Assembly: GCA_022572905.1 (NCBI GenBank)
Contig: JACZUZ010000136.1
Location: forward strand, 1 to 6,025
Length of the DNA stretch: 6,025 nt
Reading direction: 5' to 3'
Source: Candidatus Zixiibacteriota bacterium
GTDB lineage: Bacteria; Zixibacteria; MSB-5A5; GN15; JACZUZ01
Part shown: positions 1 to 6,025 of the stretch, in pieces
Position numbering within the stretch: position 1 is the stretch's first letter
How the letters are laid out: every line of letters starts with the position of its first letter
Notes under the pieces: generated by a model
Seen by the model: only the letters and a program-made list of their open reading frames with translations
What the model was told of the DNA's origin: nothing
Database searches by the model: none
Made by a program: the position numbers and the translations under genes

Positions 1-483
1 GACGAGAACTTGCGGGTTCCTAACTAAAGCCCGCGCAAGCGCAATTTTTTGCCATTCACCACCGGAGAGAGTTGGAATTAATCTCTGGGAGAACTCGTTC
101 ATGCCAACGCTCTCCAACGCGTCTGTCACTTTCCGACGCGATTCGGGTGAAGCGCTAAAACGCATTCCCTGACTGTAAAGAGACATCTCCACAAATTCAG
201 AGACCGTGAACGACGGCGCTATCTCCTCTCTCTGCGGAACATAGCTCGTCAGGCGCGCTCGTTCGACACTGCTCAGCGAAGTTGAGTCTTTGTCAAATAG
301 CGCGATACTTCCGCGCTGGGCTTTGTATATTGAAAGAATAAGTTTTAGAAGAGTTGTCTTGCCGGCGCCGTTGGGACCGACTATTGCAATAGTTTCCCCC
401 TGCTCTACTGTAAAAGAAATATTTCTCAGGAGAGTTTTGTCCGCGATCGAATAAGATAAATTTGAGACTTTCAGGCATGTCAT
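1..483 (-). CDS. ABC transporter ATP-binding protein, FecCD/BtuD family, C-terminal part outside the window
   Basis: This is the cytoplasmic ATPase that powers a type II importer for vitamin B12 or an iron-siderophore. The 161 visible codons contain an aromatic A-loop candidate Y11, Walker A GPNGAGKT (36-43), Q-loop VPQ with Q84, and the ABC signature LSGGE (139-143). The reading frame leaves the window at ...RNPQVLV, immediately before the expected Walker B LDEPT, so Walker B, the D-loop and the switch His are not seen. The chosen ATG ends at 483; it is 25 bp after the stop of the binding-protein gene, and the next in-frame Met (M100) lies beyond Walker A. No Shine-Dalgarno sequence is visible, so translation may be coupled to the gene upstream. 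Family assignment is firm. The substrate (B12 rather than iron chelate) is inferred from the neighbouring nrdJ and BtuF-like genes. Confidence 0.93.
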   Translation of the reverse strand, partial: MTCLKVSNLSYSIADKTLLRNISFTVEQGETIAIVGPNGAGKTTLLKLILSIYKAQRGSIALFDKDSTSLSSVERARLTSYVPQREEIAPSFTVSEFVEMSLYSQGMRFSASPESRRKVTDALESVGMNEFSQRLIPTLSGGEWQKIALARALVRNPQVLV

Positions 484-508
484 GATCGTGAATTTTTCTA
501 TGCGTTTA

Positions 509-1471
509 TTAAAATTCCGCATCCGGGTGAAGAGCTTTTGCGAACTTCCGGATGATTTGAACGAATCTTGGTCCGGGGATTACCAGATAGTTTCCTTTGA
601 GTGGGTAAACGCGCTTATTTTCAATAGCACTGACTCCCGGGAGGGACCGCCATTGACTCAACACAAACGCTGTGTCCAGTCCGCTCCCGTCTATGTCAGG
701 AAATATATCAATAATCACTTCGGGATTGATCTTCGAAACACTTTCAGCGCTGAGAATGGGAAATTTTATCCCCTCCCCTTCTGTAAGCGCGTTCCTGCCT
801 CCTGCGAGCGCTATCATCTCGCTGTAGAATCTTTCATCCCCGGCTACATATAGATTTTTAATTGCTCCGGAATCGGGAGAGTGCCCAATACAAATCAGCG
901 TTGTTGGTTTTTCCAGTGAGTATACAGCTATTTTGAACTTTCTAATCTGGTTAGTTATGACTGCGACAAGACTATCGGATCTTTTAGTAGCTCCTAGTTT
1001 TTTTCCAATTACTCCAAATGACGCGATGATCCCGTCGACCGACTGGTGATCGACTGTAACTGTCGCAATTTCGAGTTTGGCAAACATCTCTTTCGGTTTG
1101 TCATGTTCTTTCAGAAGCAAAACAAGATCGGGCTGGGCTTCCACAATTACTTCATAATTTGGATCAAGAAATCCACCGATCTTGTCAATCGACTCAGCTT
1201 CCGGCGGATACTTGCAATACCGGGTAACACCCACCAGTAGCGAATCCGCGCCCAAAGCGAAAACCATCTCGGTTAGCGATGGAGCCATTGAGATTATCCG
1301 TTTGATTAGCGTAGGCGATTCGTGTGTAGTGTCGCCAGGAATTGAGCCGGCGAGAGCAAATATTGAAATAACCAATGCCCCAGCGAACGTAACCATAAAC
1401 AGAATTGCTTGCGCGTGGATCGGAAATAGTCTTAGCGATGTAGCAGGTGTTGTTGTAAATAGTCTCTTCAT
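509..1471 (-). CDS. btuF: BtuF-like periplasmic substrate-binding protein of a corrinoid/iron-siderophore ABC importer
   Basis: The 320-residue protein should capture the ligand outside the inner membrane and deliver it to an importer. Residues 58-89 (KRIISMAPSLTEMVFALGAD, then GVTRYCKYP) are the typical opening of the periplasmic-binding fold shared by BtuF and siderophore-binding proteins. They are followed by KIGGFLDPNYE (97-107) and QPDLVLLL (113-120). A second lobe carries IGHSPDSG (195-202) and ends in IPGPRF (298-303). The N-terminus has a basic stretch (1-21), a hydrophobic core (22-38) and ALA at 39-41, a good signal-peptidase-I site; a lipoprotein Cys is absent. The ATG follows a GAGG only 4 nt away. 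The gene begins 73 bp after the thioesterase stop and is followed after 25 bp by the ATPase. B12 specificity is inferred from the nearby B12-dependent reductase; an iron chelate remains possible. Confidence 0.88.
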   Translation of the reverse strand: MKRLFTTTPATSLRLFPIHAQAILFMVTFAGALVISIFALAGSIPGDTTHESPTLIKRIISMAPSLTEMVFALGADSLLVGVTRYCKYPPEAESIDKIGGFLDPNYEVIVEAQPDLVLLLKEHDKPKEMFAKLEIATVTVDHQSVDGIIASFGVIGKKLGATKRSDSLVAVITNQIRKFKIAVYSLEKPTTLICIGHSPDSGAIKNLYVAGDERFYSEMIALAGGRNALTEGEGIKFPILSAESVSKINPEVIIDIFPDIDGSGLDTAFVLSQWRSLPGVSAIENKRVYPLKGNYLVIPGPRFVQIIRKFAKALHPDAEF

Positions 1472-1523
1472 GACGCCTCAGAATTAGTATATGGCTCCGT
1501 TGGGAATTTGTGAAGGAAGAGCG

Positions 1524-1544
1524 CCGGAAAGAGAATTTTTCCGG
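1524..1544 (-). other. Stem-loop directly after the thioesterase stop codon
   Basis: On the minus strand the bases just after the TAA form a 7-bp perfect stem, CCGGAAA (1544-1538) with TTTCCGG (1530-1524), around a 7-nt loop. No run of U follows, so it does not look like an intrinsic terminator. It could protect the 3' end of a processed upstream message or reduce expression of the transporter genes; both are inference. Confidence 0.45.
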
Positions 1545-1943
1545 TTATGATTTAGAAGAGATTTGGACTGGCTTGCCGTCTTCGCCCACTGCGACCATTA
1601 CAAATTCGCCCTGTGTTGCCAGATTTCGATCGCCGGTAAGCGGATTCTCCGCGAACATTTTAACTTCAACGGTGAGCGATGTATTCCCTGTCTTCACGAC
1701 TCGCGCCCTGAGCTCCACCATATTTCCCAGTGGCACGGGCTTCTTGAAGACAATCTTATCGGAAGCGATTGTCACCATTGTCTTGCGGGCATGGCGGGTC
1801 GAACAGACCCAGGCGGCGTGATCCATCCACTGCAAAGCTATACCACCGAAAAGTGTGCCATAGTGATTGACCATTGACGGAAAGACCGTCTGGACAATCG
1901 CAGTTTCGTTTTGGCTTGACACGAATGTGTCGCTTTCGCTCAC
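1545..1943 (-). CDS. Acyl-CoA thioesterase, hotdog fold (YciA-like)
   Basis: The 132-residue protein matches the single-hotdog cytosolic acyl-CoA thioesterases, which hydrolyse acyl-CoA to free acid and CoA. The N-terminal signature is NHYGTLFGGIALQWMDHAA (26-44), with N26, G29, the FGG turn (32-34) and D41, the position of the catalytic acid in this family. A beta-strand region follows (TIASDKIVFKKPVPLGN, 58-74; VVKTGNTSLTVEVKMFAEN, 82-100), and the length is normal for the family. The start is GTG at 1943-1941: an in-frame TAA lies a few codons upstream and no ATG is available. No clear Shine-Dalgarno sequence precedes it; a second GTG at codon 8 is an alternative start. It lies 84 bp after nrdJ and 73 bp before the binding-protein gene. 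Chain-length preference and any link to nucleotide or B12 metabolism cannot be read from the sequence. Confidence 0.88.
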   Translation of the reverse strand: MSESDTFVSSQNETAIVQTVFPSMVNHYGTLFGGIALQWMDHAAWVCSTRHARKTMVTIASDKIVFKKPVPLGNMVELRARVVKTGNTSLTVEVKMFAENPLTGDRNLATQGEFVMVAVGEDGKPVQISSKS

Positions 1944-2027
1944 AATTATTTGTGCGACTTACTCATCAGGTTTCGCTCGCCGTTCTGGTACTTTTTTTGG
2001 CCCTACCCTGAAGAAAGGCCCGGGGGT

Positions 2028-5000
2028 TTATGAGCAACCCGATGAGGCTCCGCAGGTGTCGCATTTCAGGCATGAGCCATTGCGCACCATAGTGAATGAC
2101 CCGCATTCTCCACAGAGATCGCCTTCATAGCCCTTCATACGCGCGGCGCGGATCTCCATCTCTCTTGAGACCTGAGCGCTTCCTGAATTCGTTTTTGGGG
2201 CAATCGTCAAAGTTTCGCCGATTGATATCATCTGATCAATGGTCGCGCTCTCCACGCCCACTTCGGGTTTTTTTTCTGCGGCAGGGCTACCATTTGAGTC
2301 AGGGGATGTCGCAGGAGTCGAGCTACTTATAGCGTCCTCTCCGGCGCCGAGCGTATCAGCGCGAATATCTTCATCTGAGACCTGAGCGAGATCGGTTCTG
2401 CCCAAATAAGAAATACCCAACTCCCGGAATATATAATCAATAATAGAAGTGACCATTTTGATCTTGTCATTGCCTTTGACTATGCCATTTGGCTCAAAGC
2501 GTGTGAAAATAAACGCATCCATAAATTCTTCCAGCGGCACACCGTGCTGAAGCCCCAGCGAAACTGAAATCGCAAAACAATTCATCATGCTTCTAAAGGC
2601 GGCGCCTTCGCGGTGCATGTCCAGAAATATTTCGCCCAGCGAGCCGTCCTTGTATTCACCGGTGCGCAAATAGATTTTGTGTCCACCTACTACTGCTTTT
2701 TGCGTGTAGCCCAAACGTCGTGACGGCAATGGCCTGCGTTTCGCTATATAGCGTGTAACAATTCTCTGGACCTGCTCCTGGATTGGGGCATGAACCGGAA
2801 CAGTTTGGGCGATGGGTTCTTTATCGACTGACTTTTCGGCTTCGTCAGTAGCTTCAAATTCTTTTGATTCCGCTTCATCATCAAAATCAAATGTGGAACT
2901 CAAAGGCTGGCTTAGTTTGCTGCCATCGCGATAAAGCGCCACAGACTTTAACATCATTTCCCAGCTATCGAGATACGCTTGTGACACATCCTTAATGGTT
3001 GATTCGGCGGGCATGTTGATAGTCTTGCTTATAGCGCCGGAAATAAATGGTTGCGCGGACGCCATCATTGTAATATGCGCGCGATGCTGGATAAATCTCT
3101 TGCCATTGCGGCCACATTTGTTGGCGCAGTCAAAAACGTTCAGATGCTCTTCTTTCAGATATGGCGCGCCTTCGAGAGTCATAGCGCCGCAACAATAGTC
3201 ATTGGCCTGGCGGATTTCGTCGGCGCTAAAGCCAAGCGCGGAAAGCATGTCAAGTGACGAATTGTCGATCTGCTCTCTGGTTAAGCCGAGCTCTTCTTCG
3301 CAAAACTTTTCTCCGAGAGTGTATTTGTTAAACACAAACTGAAGTTCAAAAGCGCTGTTCAGAGAATCTTCCAATTTCGCCAACGCCGCCTGCGAGAAAC
3401 CCCGTTGCGCAAGAGTTTCGTGATTCACACCCGGAGCGCCTTTGAGAGTTTGCCGACCCATGCAGTAGTCAATAATAGCTCTAATCTCCTCCTCGGTATA
3501 TCCAAGTTTCTCAAGAGCCGCAGGAACAGATTGATTGACTATCTTGAAAAACCCACCCCCGGCGAGCTTCTTGAATTTTACCAAAGAGAAATCAGGCTCA
3601 ATCCCTGTTGTGTCGCAGTCCATCAGAAGGCCGATTGTGCCTGTGGGAGCGATCACTGTCACCTGCGCGTTGCGATAACCGTATTGCTTGCCCATATCAA
3701 GCGATCTGTCCCATGATTCGCGCGCCGCGACGAGCAAATCCTCAGGACAGTACTTGGGATCAAGCGTCATCGGTGTTTTCGTTATCTCCTCGTAACTTTC
3801 TTTAGGAGCGCTGTATGCGGCGCGACGATGATTTCGTATAACTCGCAACATCGCTTCGCGATTTGCGCCAAAACGCTCGAAAGGTCCCATTTCTTTGGCC
3901 ATCTCGGCTGATGTGGCGTATGACTCACCGGTCATCAGAGCGCTTATCGTTCCGCAAAAAGAGCGACCTTCGGCGCTGTCGTAGGGGATACCCATGCGCA
4001 TCAATACAGTGCCCAGATTCGCGTAGCCCAGGCCGAGCGTACGATAGTCGTAACTCTTGCGTGCAATAGACTCGCTGGGAAAAGACGCCATCAAAACAGA
4101 AATCTCAAGTGTGATTGTCCAGAGTCGGCAGGCGTGGCGAAATCCTTCGATATCAAAAACACCGTCTTCGGAGAGAAACTTGCCAAGATTAATAGACGCC
4201 AGATTGCAAGCGGTGTCATCCAGGAACATATATTCCGAACAGGGATTGCTAGCGTTTATACGTCCGTCAGCGGGGCAGGTATGCCATTCGTTAATAGTAG
4301 TGTCGTATTGAATTCCAGGATCGGCGCAGGCCCAGGCCGCATAGCTGATTTTGCTCCAGAGATCCCTGGCAGGAATTTCGCCGGCGGATTTACCGTCAGT
4401 ACGACGCTTTAGTGTCCAGGTTCCATCGGATTGTAACTCATCAAAGAAACTGTTGGGAACACGAACAGAGTTGTTGGAATTCTGTCCGGAAACAGTCAGA
4501 TAGGCTTCTGAGTCCCAATCGGAAGTGTAGGTTTTGAAATCAAGCTTATCGATGCCCTGAGCCGCCAGTTCAAGCGTCTTCTTGATATATCCCTCAGGGA
4601 TCCCCAGCCGAAGCGATTCGCGTACAAGCGTTCCGAGCCTGCGGTTCTTCTTGAAATCCGTTTCATAAGCGCCATCGTCCTTAGCATTAGTATGTGTTAC
4701 GACTTCAAATATCTCATCCAGTTTTTTCTTAATACAGTGTGAGCCAGCCACTAATGCGGCGACTTTTTGCTCTTCAATTACTTTCCAGTCAATAAAATCT
4801 TCGATGTCGGGATGATCCAGATCAAGGCAGACCATCTTGGCGGCGCGGCGGGTTGTGCCGCCGGACTTAATAGCGCCTGCGGCGCGATCGCCGATTTTCA
4901 GGAATGACATAAGCCCAGAGGAAATTCCACCGCCCGAAAGAGATTCGCCAGAACCGCGGATTGAGCTAAAATTTGTGCCGGTCCCTGATCCGTATTTGAA

Positions 5001-5624
5001 AAGACGCGCTTCGCGCGTCCAGAGATCCATTATGCCGTTCTCATTGACCAAATCGTCAATAACATTTTGTATAAAACAGGCATGCGGCTGAGGGCGCTCA
5101 TAAGCGTTTTTAGAGCGAACCAGGTTGTTGGTTTCCGGGTCAACGTAATAGTGACCCTGCGAAACTCCCGTTATTCCATAGGAGTCAAAGAGTCCCGTGT
5201 TGAACCATTGCGGGGAGTTGGGAGCGCCAATTTGATGAGCCAGCATGTAGCGCATTTCGTCTTCATAGTTTTGCGCGTCTGCAGGGCTGTCAAAGTAACC
5301 GCTTTTCTCAGCCCAGCGCCGCCAGCACCCTGCCAAGCGGTCGAAAACCTGACGCGAATCATTTTCTCCTCCCAGGACGGGTTCACCATTCAGATCAAGT
5401 TTGGACGAGCCGTTGGCAGTGGTCTGGGGAACTCCCGCTCTGCGGAAATATTTTTGAGCCAGAATATCAGTTGCAACCTGCGACCAGCTTTCGGGGACCT
5501 TAACATTCTCAAGCTCAAAGACTAAGGTTCCATCCGGGTTGCGAATTTCTGAGCGACGCGAAGCGAAATTGAGAGCTTCGTAGGGAGATGAAGACTCGGT
5601 AGTAAAGCGGCGAGAGACGCGCAT
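2028..5624 (-). CDS. nrdJ: Adenosylcobalamin-dependent (class II) ribonucleoside-diphosphate reductase
   Basis: NrdJ reduces ribonucleotides to deoxyribonucleotides, using adenosylcobalamin to generate the thiyl radical, and needs neither oxygen nor a separate radical subunit. All 1198 residues of the long-form enzyme appear intact. In order: the N-terminal family block [20 protein letters not shown] (43-62); PHACFIQNV with redox Cys C183; [13 protein letters not shown] (211-223); the active-site motif NPCSE with N460, C462 and E464; partner Cys C473; the APTGTIG loop (659-665); a duplicated ~90-residue segment (from 707 and from 797); an acidic linker (about 912-945); a TSCPD-type domain (about 970-1075); a Ser/Pro/Ala-rich linker (about 1090-1125); and a C-terminal Cys cluster with C1171, C1174, C1185, C1188, C1191 and C1197, a zinc ribbon plus likely disulfide relay. 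No ATP cone is evident at the N-terminus. The ATG at 5624 is the first in-frame start after a TAG, with GGAAGGA 9 nt upstream. Confidence 0.97.
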   Translation of the reverse strand: MRVSRRFTTESSSPYEALNFASRRSEIRNPDGTLVFELENVKVPESWSQVATDILAQKYFRRAGVPQTTANGSSKLDLNGEPVLGGENDSRQVFDRLAGCWRRWAEKSGYFDSPADAQNYEDEMRYMLAHQIGAPNSPQWFNTGLFDSYGITGVSQGHYYVDPETNNLVRSKNAYERPQPHACFIQNVIDDLVNENGIMDLWTREARLFKYGSGTGTNFSSIRGSGESLSGGGISSGLMSFLKIGDRAAGAIKSGGTTRRAAKMVCLDLDHPDIEDFIDWKVIEEQKVAALVAGSHCIKKKLDEIFEVVTHTNAKDDGAYETDFKKNRRLGTLVRESLRLGIPEGYIKKTLELAAQGIDKLDFKTYTSDWDSEAYLTVSGQNSNNSVRVPNSFFDELQSDGTWTLKRRTDGKSAGEIPARDLWSKISYAAWACADPGIQYDTTINEWHTCPADGRINASNPCSEYMFLDDTACNLASINLGKFLSEDGVFDIEGFRHACRLWTITLEISVLMASFPSESIARKSYDYRTLGLGYANLGTVLMRMGIPYDSAEGRSFCGTISALMTGESYATSAEMAKEMGPFERFGANREAMLRVIRNHRRAAYSAPKESYEEITKTPMTLDPKYCPEDLLVAARESWDRSLDMGKQYGYRNAQVTVIAPTGTIGLLMDCDTTGIEPDFSLVKFKKLAGGGFFKIVNQSVPAALEKLGYTEEEIRAIIDYCMGRQTLKGAPGVNHETLAQRGFSQAALAKLEDSLNSAFELQFVFNKYTLGEKFCEEELGLTREQIDNSSLDMLSALGFSADEIRQANDYCCGAMTLEGAPYLKEEHLNVFDCANKCGRNGKRFIQHRAHITMMASAQPFISGAISKTINMPAESTIKDVSQAYLDSWEMMLKSVALYRDGSKLSQPLSSTFDFDDEAESKEFEATDEAEKSVDKEPIAQTVPVHAPIQEQVQRIVTRYIAKRRPLPSRRLGYTQKAVVGGHKIYLRTGEYKDGSLGEIFLDMHREGAAFRSMMNCFAISVSLGLQHGVPLEEFMDAFIFTRFEPNGIVKGNDKIKMVTSIIDYIFRELGISYLGRTDLAQVSDEDIRADTLGAGEDAISSSTPATSPDSNGSPAAEKKPEVGVESATIDQMISIGETLTIAPKTNSGSAQVSREMEIRAARMKGYEGDLCGECGSFTMVRNGSCLKCDTCGASSGCS

Positions 5625-5633
5625 GAGAAGGAA

Positions 5634-5640
5634 TCCTTCC
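5634..5640 (-). promoter_or_regulatory. Shine-Dalgarno sequence of nrdJ, inside a short palindrome
   Basis: GGAAGGA lies 9 nt before the nrdJ ATG and fixes the start. It overlaps a near-perfect inverted repeat, GAAGGA-T-TCCTTC (5639-5627). As RNA this could form a 5-bp hairpin with an AUU loop that covers the ribosome-binding site. Confidence 0.7.
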
Positions 5641-5654
5641 TGAAGTTTGAGCTA

Positions 5655-5729
5655 TTCTCATAGCGTCCCTGTTGCTCAGTCTCTTTTGTATGCCCCAAAA
5701 AAGGCCGCGAAACAGAGACAGTATGAGAA
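5655..5729 (-). promoter_or_regulatory. Long imperfect helix in the nrdJ leader
   Basis: UUCUCAUACUGUCUCUGUU (5729-5711) and AACAGGGACGCUAUGAGAA (5673-5655) pair at 18 of 19 positions, with two G-U wobbles and one C-C mismatch, around a 37-nt loop. It starts one nucleotide after the GAAA hairpin, so the two could stack. The 3' strand contains UAUGAGAA (5662-5655), which is also complementary to the nrdJ start-codon region. Confidence 0.65.
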
Positions 5730-5730
5730 C

Positions 5731-5761
5731 CCGGTTTCTGGCTATTTCTAGCCAAAACCGG
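5731..5761 (-). promoter_or_regulatory. GAAA-tetraloop hairpin in the nrdJ leader
   Basis: The arms CCGGUUU (5761-5755) and AAACCGG (5737-5731) pair perfectly. They continue into UGGCUA (5754-5749) with UAGCCA (5744-5739), closed by the GNRA tetraloop GAAA (5748-5745). A single G (5738) is bulged. Thirteen Watson-Crick pairs capped by a GNRA loop suggest a true RNA fold and possibly a tertiary contact. It is not followed by a U-run, so it is not a terminator itself. Confidence 0.7.
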
Positions 5762-5935
5762 CCATTATTGGTGTTTTCTAAGAGTCAGTCAATCCCGGGG
5801 CAACCCAAATTCTGTCTTTTTGCGGGCCTCGGCTAAACCGACCAATTCGAATGTCAATTTCAAGTTCAAGGCTGCCGATAGGCGGGGCGGTCTCTCGTGT
5901 ACCAGCTCACTGAACCATTTCAATCGTACAGCGAA

Positions 5936-5951
5936 CAACAATATATTGTGG
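5936..5951. promoter_or_regulatory. NrdR box 1 over the nrdJ -10 element
   Basis: The core ACAATATATTGT (5938-5949) is a perfect 12-bp palindrome. The ten-base centre CAATATATTG fits the known NrdR core CWATATATWG exactly, and 13 of 16 bases match the full ACACWATATATWGTGT consensus. NrdR is the ATP/dATP-sensing repressor of ribonucleotide reductase genes, so a box in front of nrdJ agrees with the gene's role. It covers the -10 element. Confidence 0.75.
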
Positions 5952-5967
5952 CCCAAAACTGTGTCAA
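5940..5967 (-). promoter_or_regulatory. Sigma70-type promoter of nrdJ
   Basis: A perfect -35 TTGACA (5967-5962) is separated by 16 bp from -10 TATATT (5945-5940, five of six consensus bases), placing the start of transcription near 5933. The 6000-5980 stretch just upstream is A/T-rich and could act as an UP element. The -10 is embedded in the NrdR-like palindrome, so a repressor bound there would block RNA polymerase. Confidence 0.75.
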
Positions 5968-5982
5968 CACTAAAAGAGGTAT
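5967..5982. promoter_or_regulatory. Degenerate NrdR box 2 beside the nrdJ -35 element
   Basis: ACACTAAAAGAGGTAT on the plus strand matches 10 of 16 NrdR consensus bases: the half ACACTA is intact and the other half has decayed. Its centre is 31 bp from that of box 1, with 15 bp between the boxes. This is the usual three-helical-turn spacing of paired NrdR sites and the main support for the call. It overlaps the first base of the -35. Confidence 0.5.
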
Positions 5983-6025
5983 AATTTCCATAAAGTTTTT
6001 AATGCAATGTTGGACAATGAGATAG

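Larger units (their letters stand above)
5625..5933 (-). promoter_or_regulatory. Long structured 5' leader of nrdJ (putative cis-regulatory RNA)
   Basis: From the predicted start of transcription near 5933 to the nrdJ ATG there are about 309 nt without a credible gene. The 3' half (5771-5655) is rich in complementary segments: a GAAA-capped hairpin (5761-5731) followed at once by a long helix (5729-5655) whose 37-nt loop contains a U6 tract (5702-5697). The 5' half shows only short possible stems, such as UGUAC/GUACA (5930-5926 with 5902-5898) and UCGGC/GCCGA (5878-5874 with 5833-5829). I find no complete cobalamin riboswitch. Helices were found by eye, without energy calculation or covariation, so the regulatory role is inferred. 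Confidence 0.5.

Noticed and set aside
482..853. Plus-strand frame of 123 codons opposite the binding-protein gene, and other long frames opposite nrdJ.
   Set aside because: They lie opposite well-supported genes, lack recognisable domains or start signals, and are typical antisense shadows.
1978..2027. GGCC repeats next to an A/T run after the nrdJ stop, considered as an intrinsic terminator.
   Set aside because: The stem is only 4 bp and the homopolymer is A, not U, on the transcribed strand; on the plus strand the T run precedes the stem.
5739..5754. GGCTAGAAATAGCC resembles the tetraloop arm of engineered CRISPR guide scaffolds.
   Set aside because: Only the GCTA-GAAA-TAGC core is shared; no repeats, other scaffold parts or cas genes are present.
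5522..5755. A 77-codon minus-strand frame over the leader and the start of nrdJ.
   Set aside because: It overlaps nrdJ out of frame, has no Shine-Dalgarno and resembles no known protein; the overlapped nrdJ N-terminus is clearly the family sequence.
5886..5900. GAGAGACCGCC in the leader resembles the B12 box of cobalamin riboswitches.
   Set aside because: In that riboswitch the box lies at the 3' end of a ~200-nt core. Here the promoter is only about 40 nt upstream and the other conserved elements are missing.
5748..5918. Tiny upstream reading frames MVQ (5918-5907) and MAGFG (5765-5748), possible leader peptides.
   Set aside because: Neither has a Shine-Dalgarno, and frames this short are expected by chance. 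The second does overlap the 5' arm of the GAAA hairpin.
5889..5925. Leader stretch with GTGAGCTGG and ACGAGAGACC, faintly like parts of 23S rRNA.
   Set aside because: The matches are short and come from separate rRNA regions in a different arrangement, so chance is the simpler explanation.

Overview
The window reads as ordinary bacterial chromosome of roughly balanced base composition. Every gene lies on the minus strand, so the reading order runs from right to left. The organism looks like a free-living bacterium that makes deoxyribonucleotides with a B12-dependent enzyme. The binding protein has a signal-peptidase-I type signal instead of a lipoprotein Cys, which fits a diderm better than a Gram-positive cell. 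I cannot name the phylum from these genes.

Layout from right to left. 5625-6025 holds no gene but is the control region of nrdJ. It has a strong sigma70-type promoter (TTGACA, 16 bp, TATATT) whose -10 lies inside a near-consensus NrdR box; a second, weaker box sits 31 bp away centre to centre. After it comes a leader of about 309 nt. The 3' half of the leader contains a 13-bp hairpin with a GAAA tetraloop and a 19-position helix, and one strand of that helix could instead pair across the nrdJ start codon. 2028-5624 is nrdJ, a complete 1198-residue adenosylcobalamin-dependent (class II) ribonucleotide reductase. 1545-1943 is a hotdog-fold acyl-CoA thioesterase with a GTG start. 509-1471 is a BtuF-like periplasmic binding protein. 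1-483 is the N-terminal part of an ABC ATPase cut by the window edge just before Walker B.

How they fit together. NrdJ cannot work without adenosylcobalamin. The binding protein and ATPase belong to the family that imports vitamin B12 or iron-siderophores, so their position downstream of nrdJ suggests a corrinoid uptake system kept with the enzyme that needs the cofactor. The membrane permease is not in the window; it may follow the ATPase. The thioesterase has no obvious link to either activity. Intergenic gaps in this same-strand series are 84, 73 and 25 bp with no convincing terminator, so read-through from the nrdJ promoter is possible but unproven.

The most notable part is the nrdJ leader: NrdR-type control of initiation combined with an RNA that may switch translation on and off. 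This rests on hand-found sequence complementarity only.
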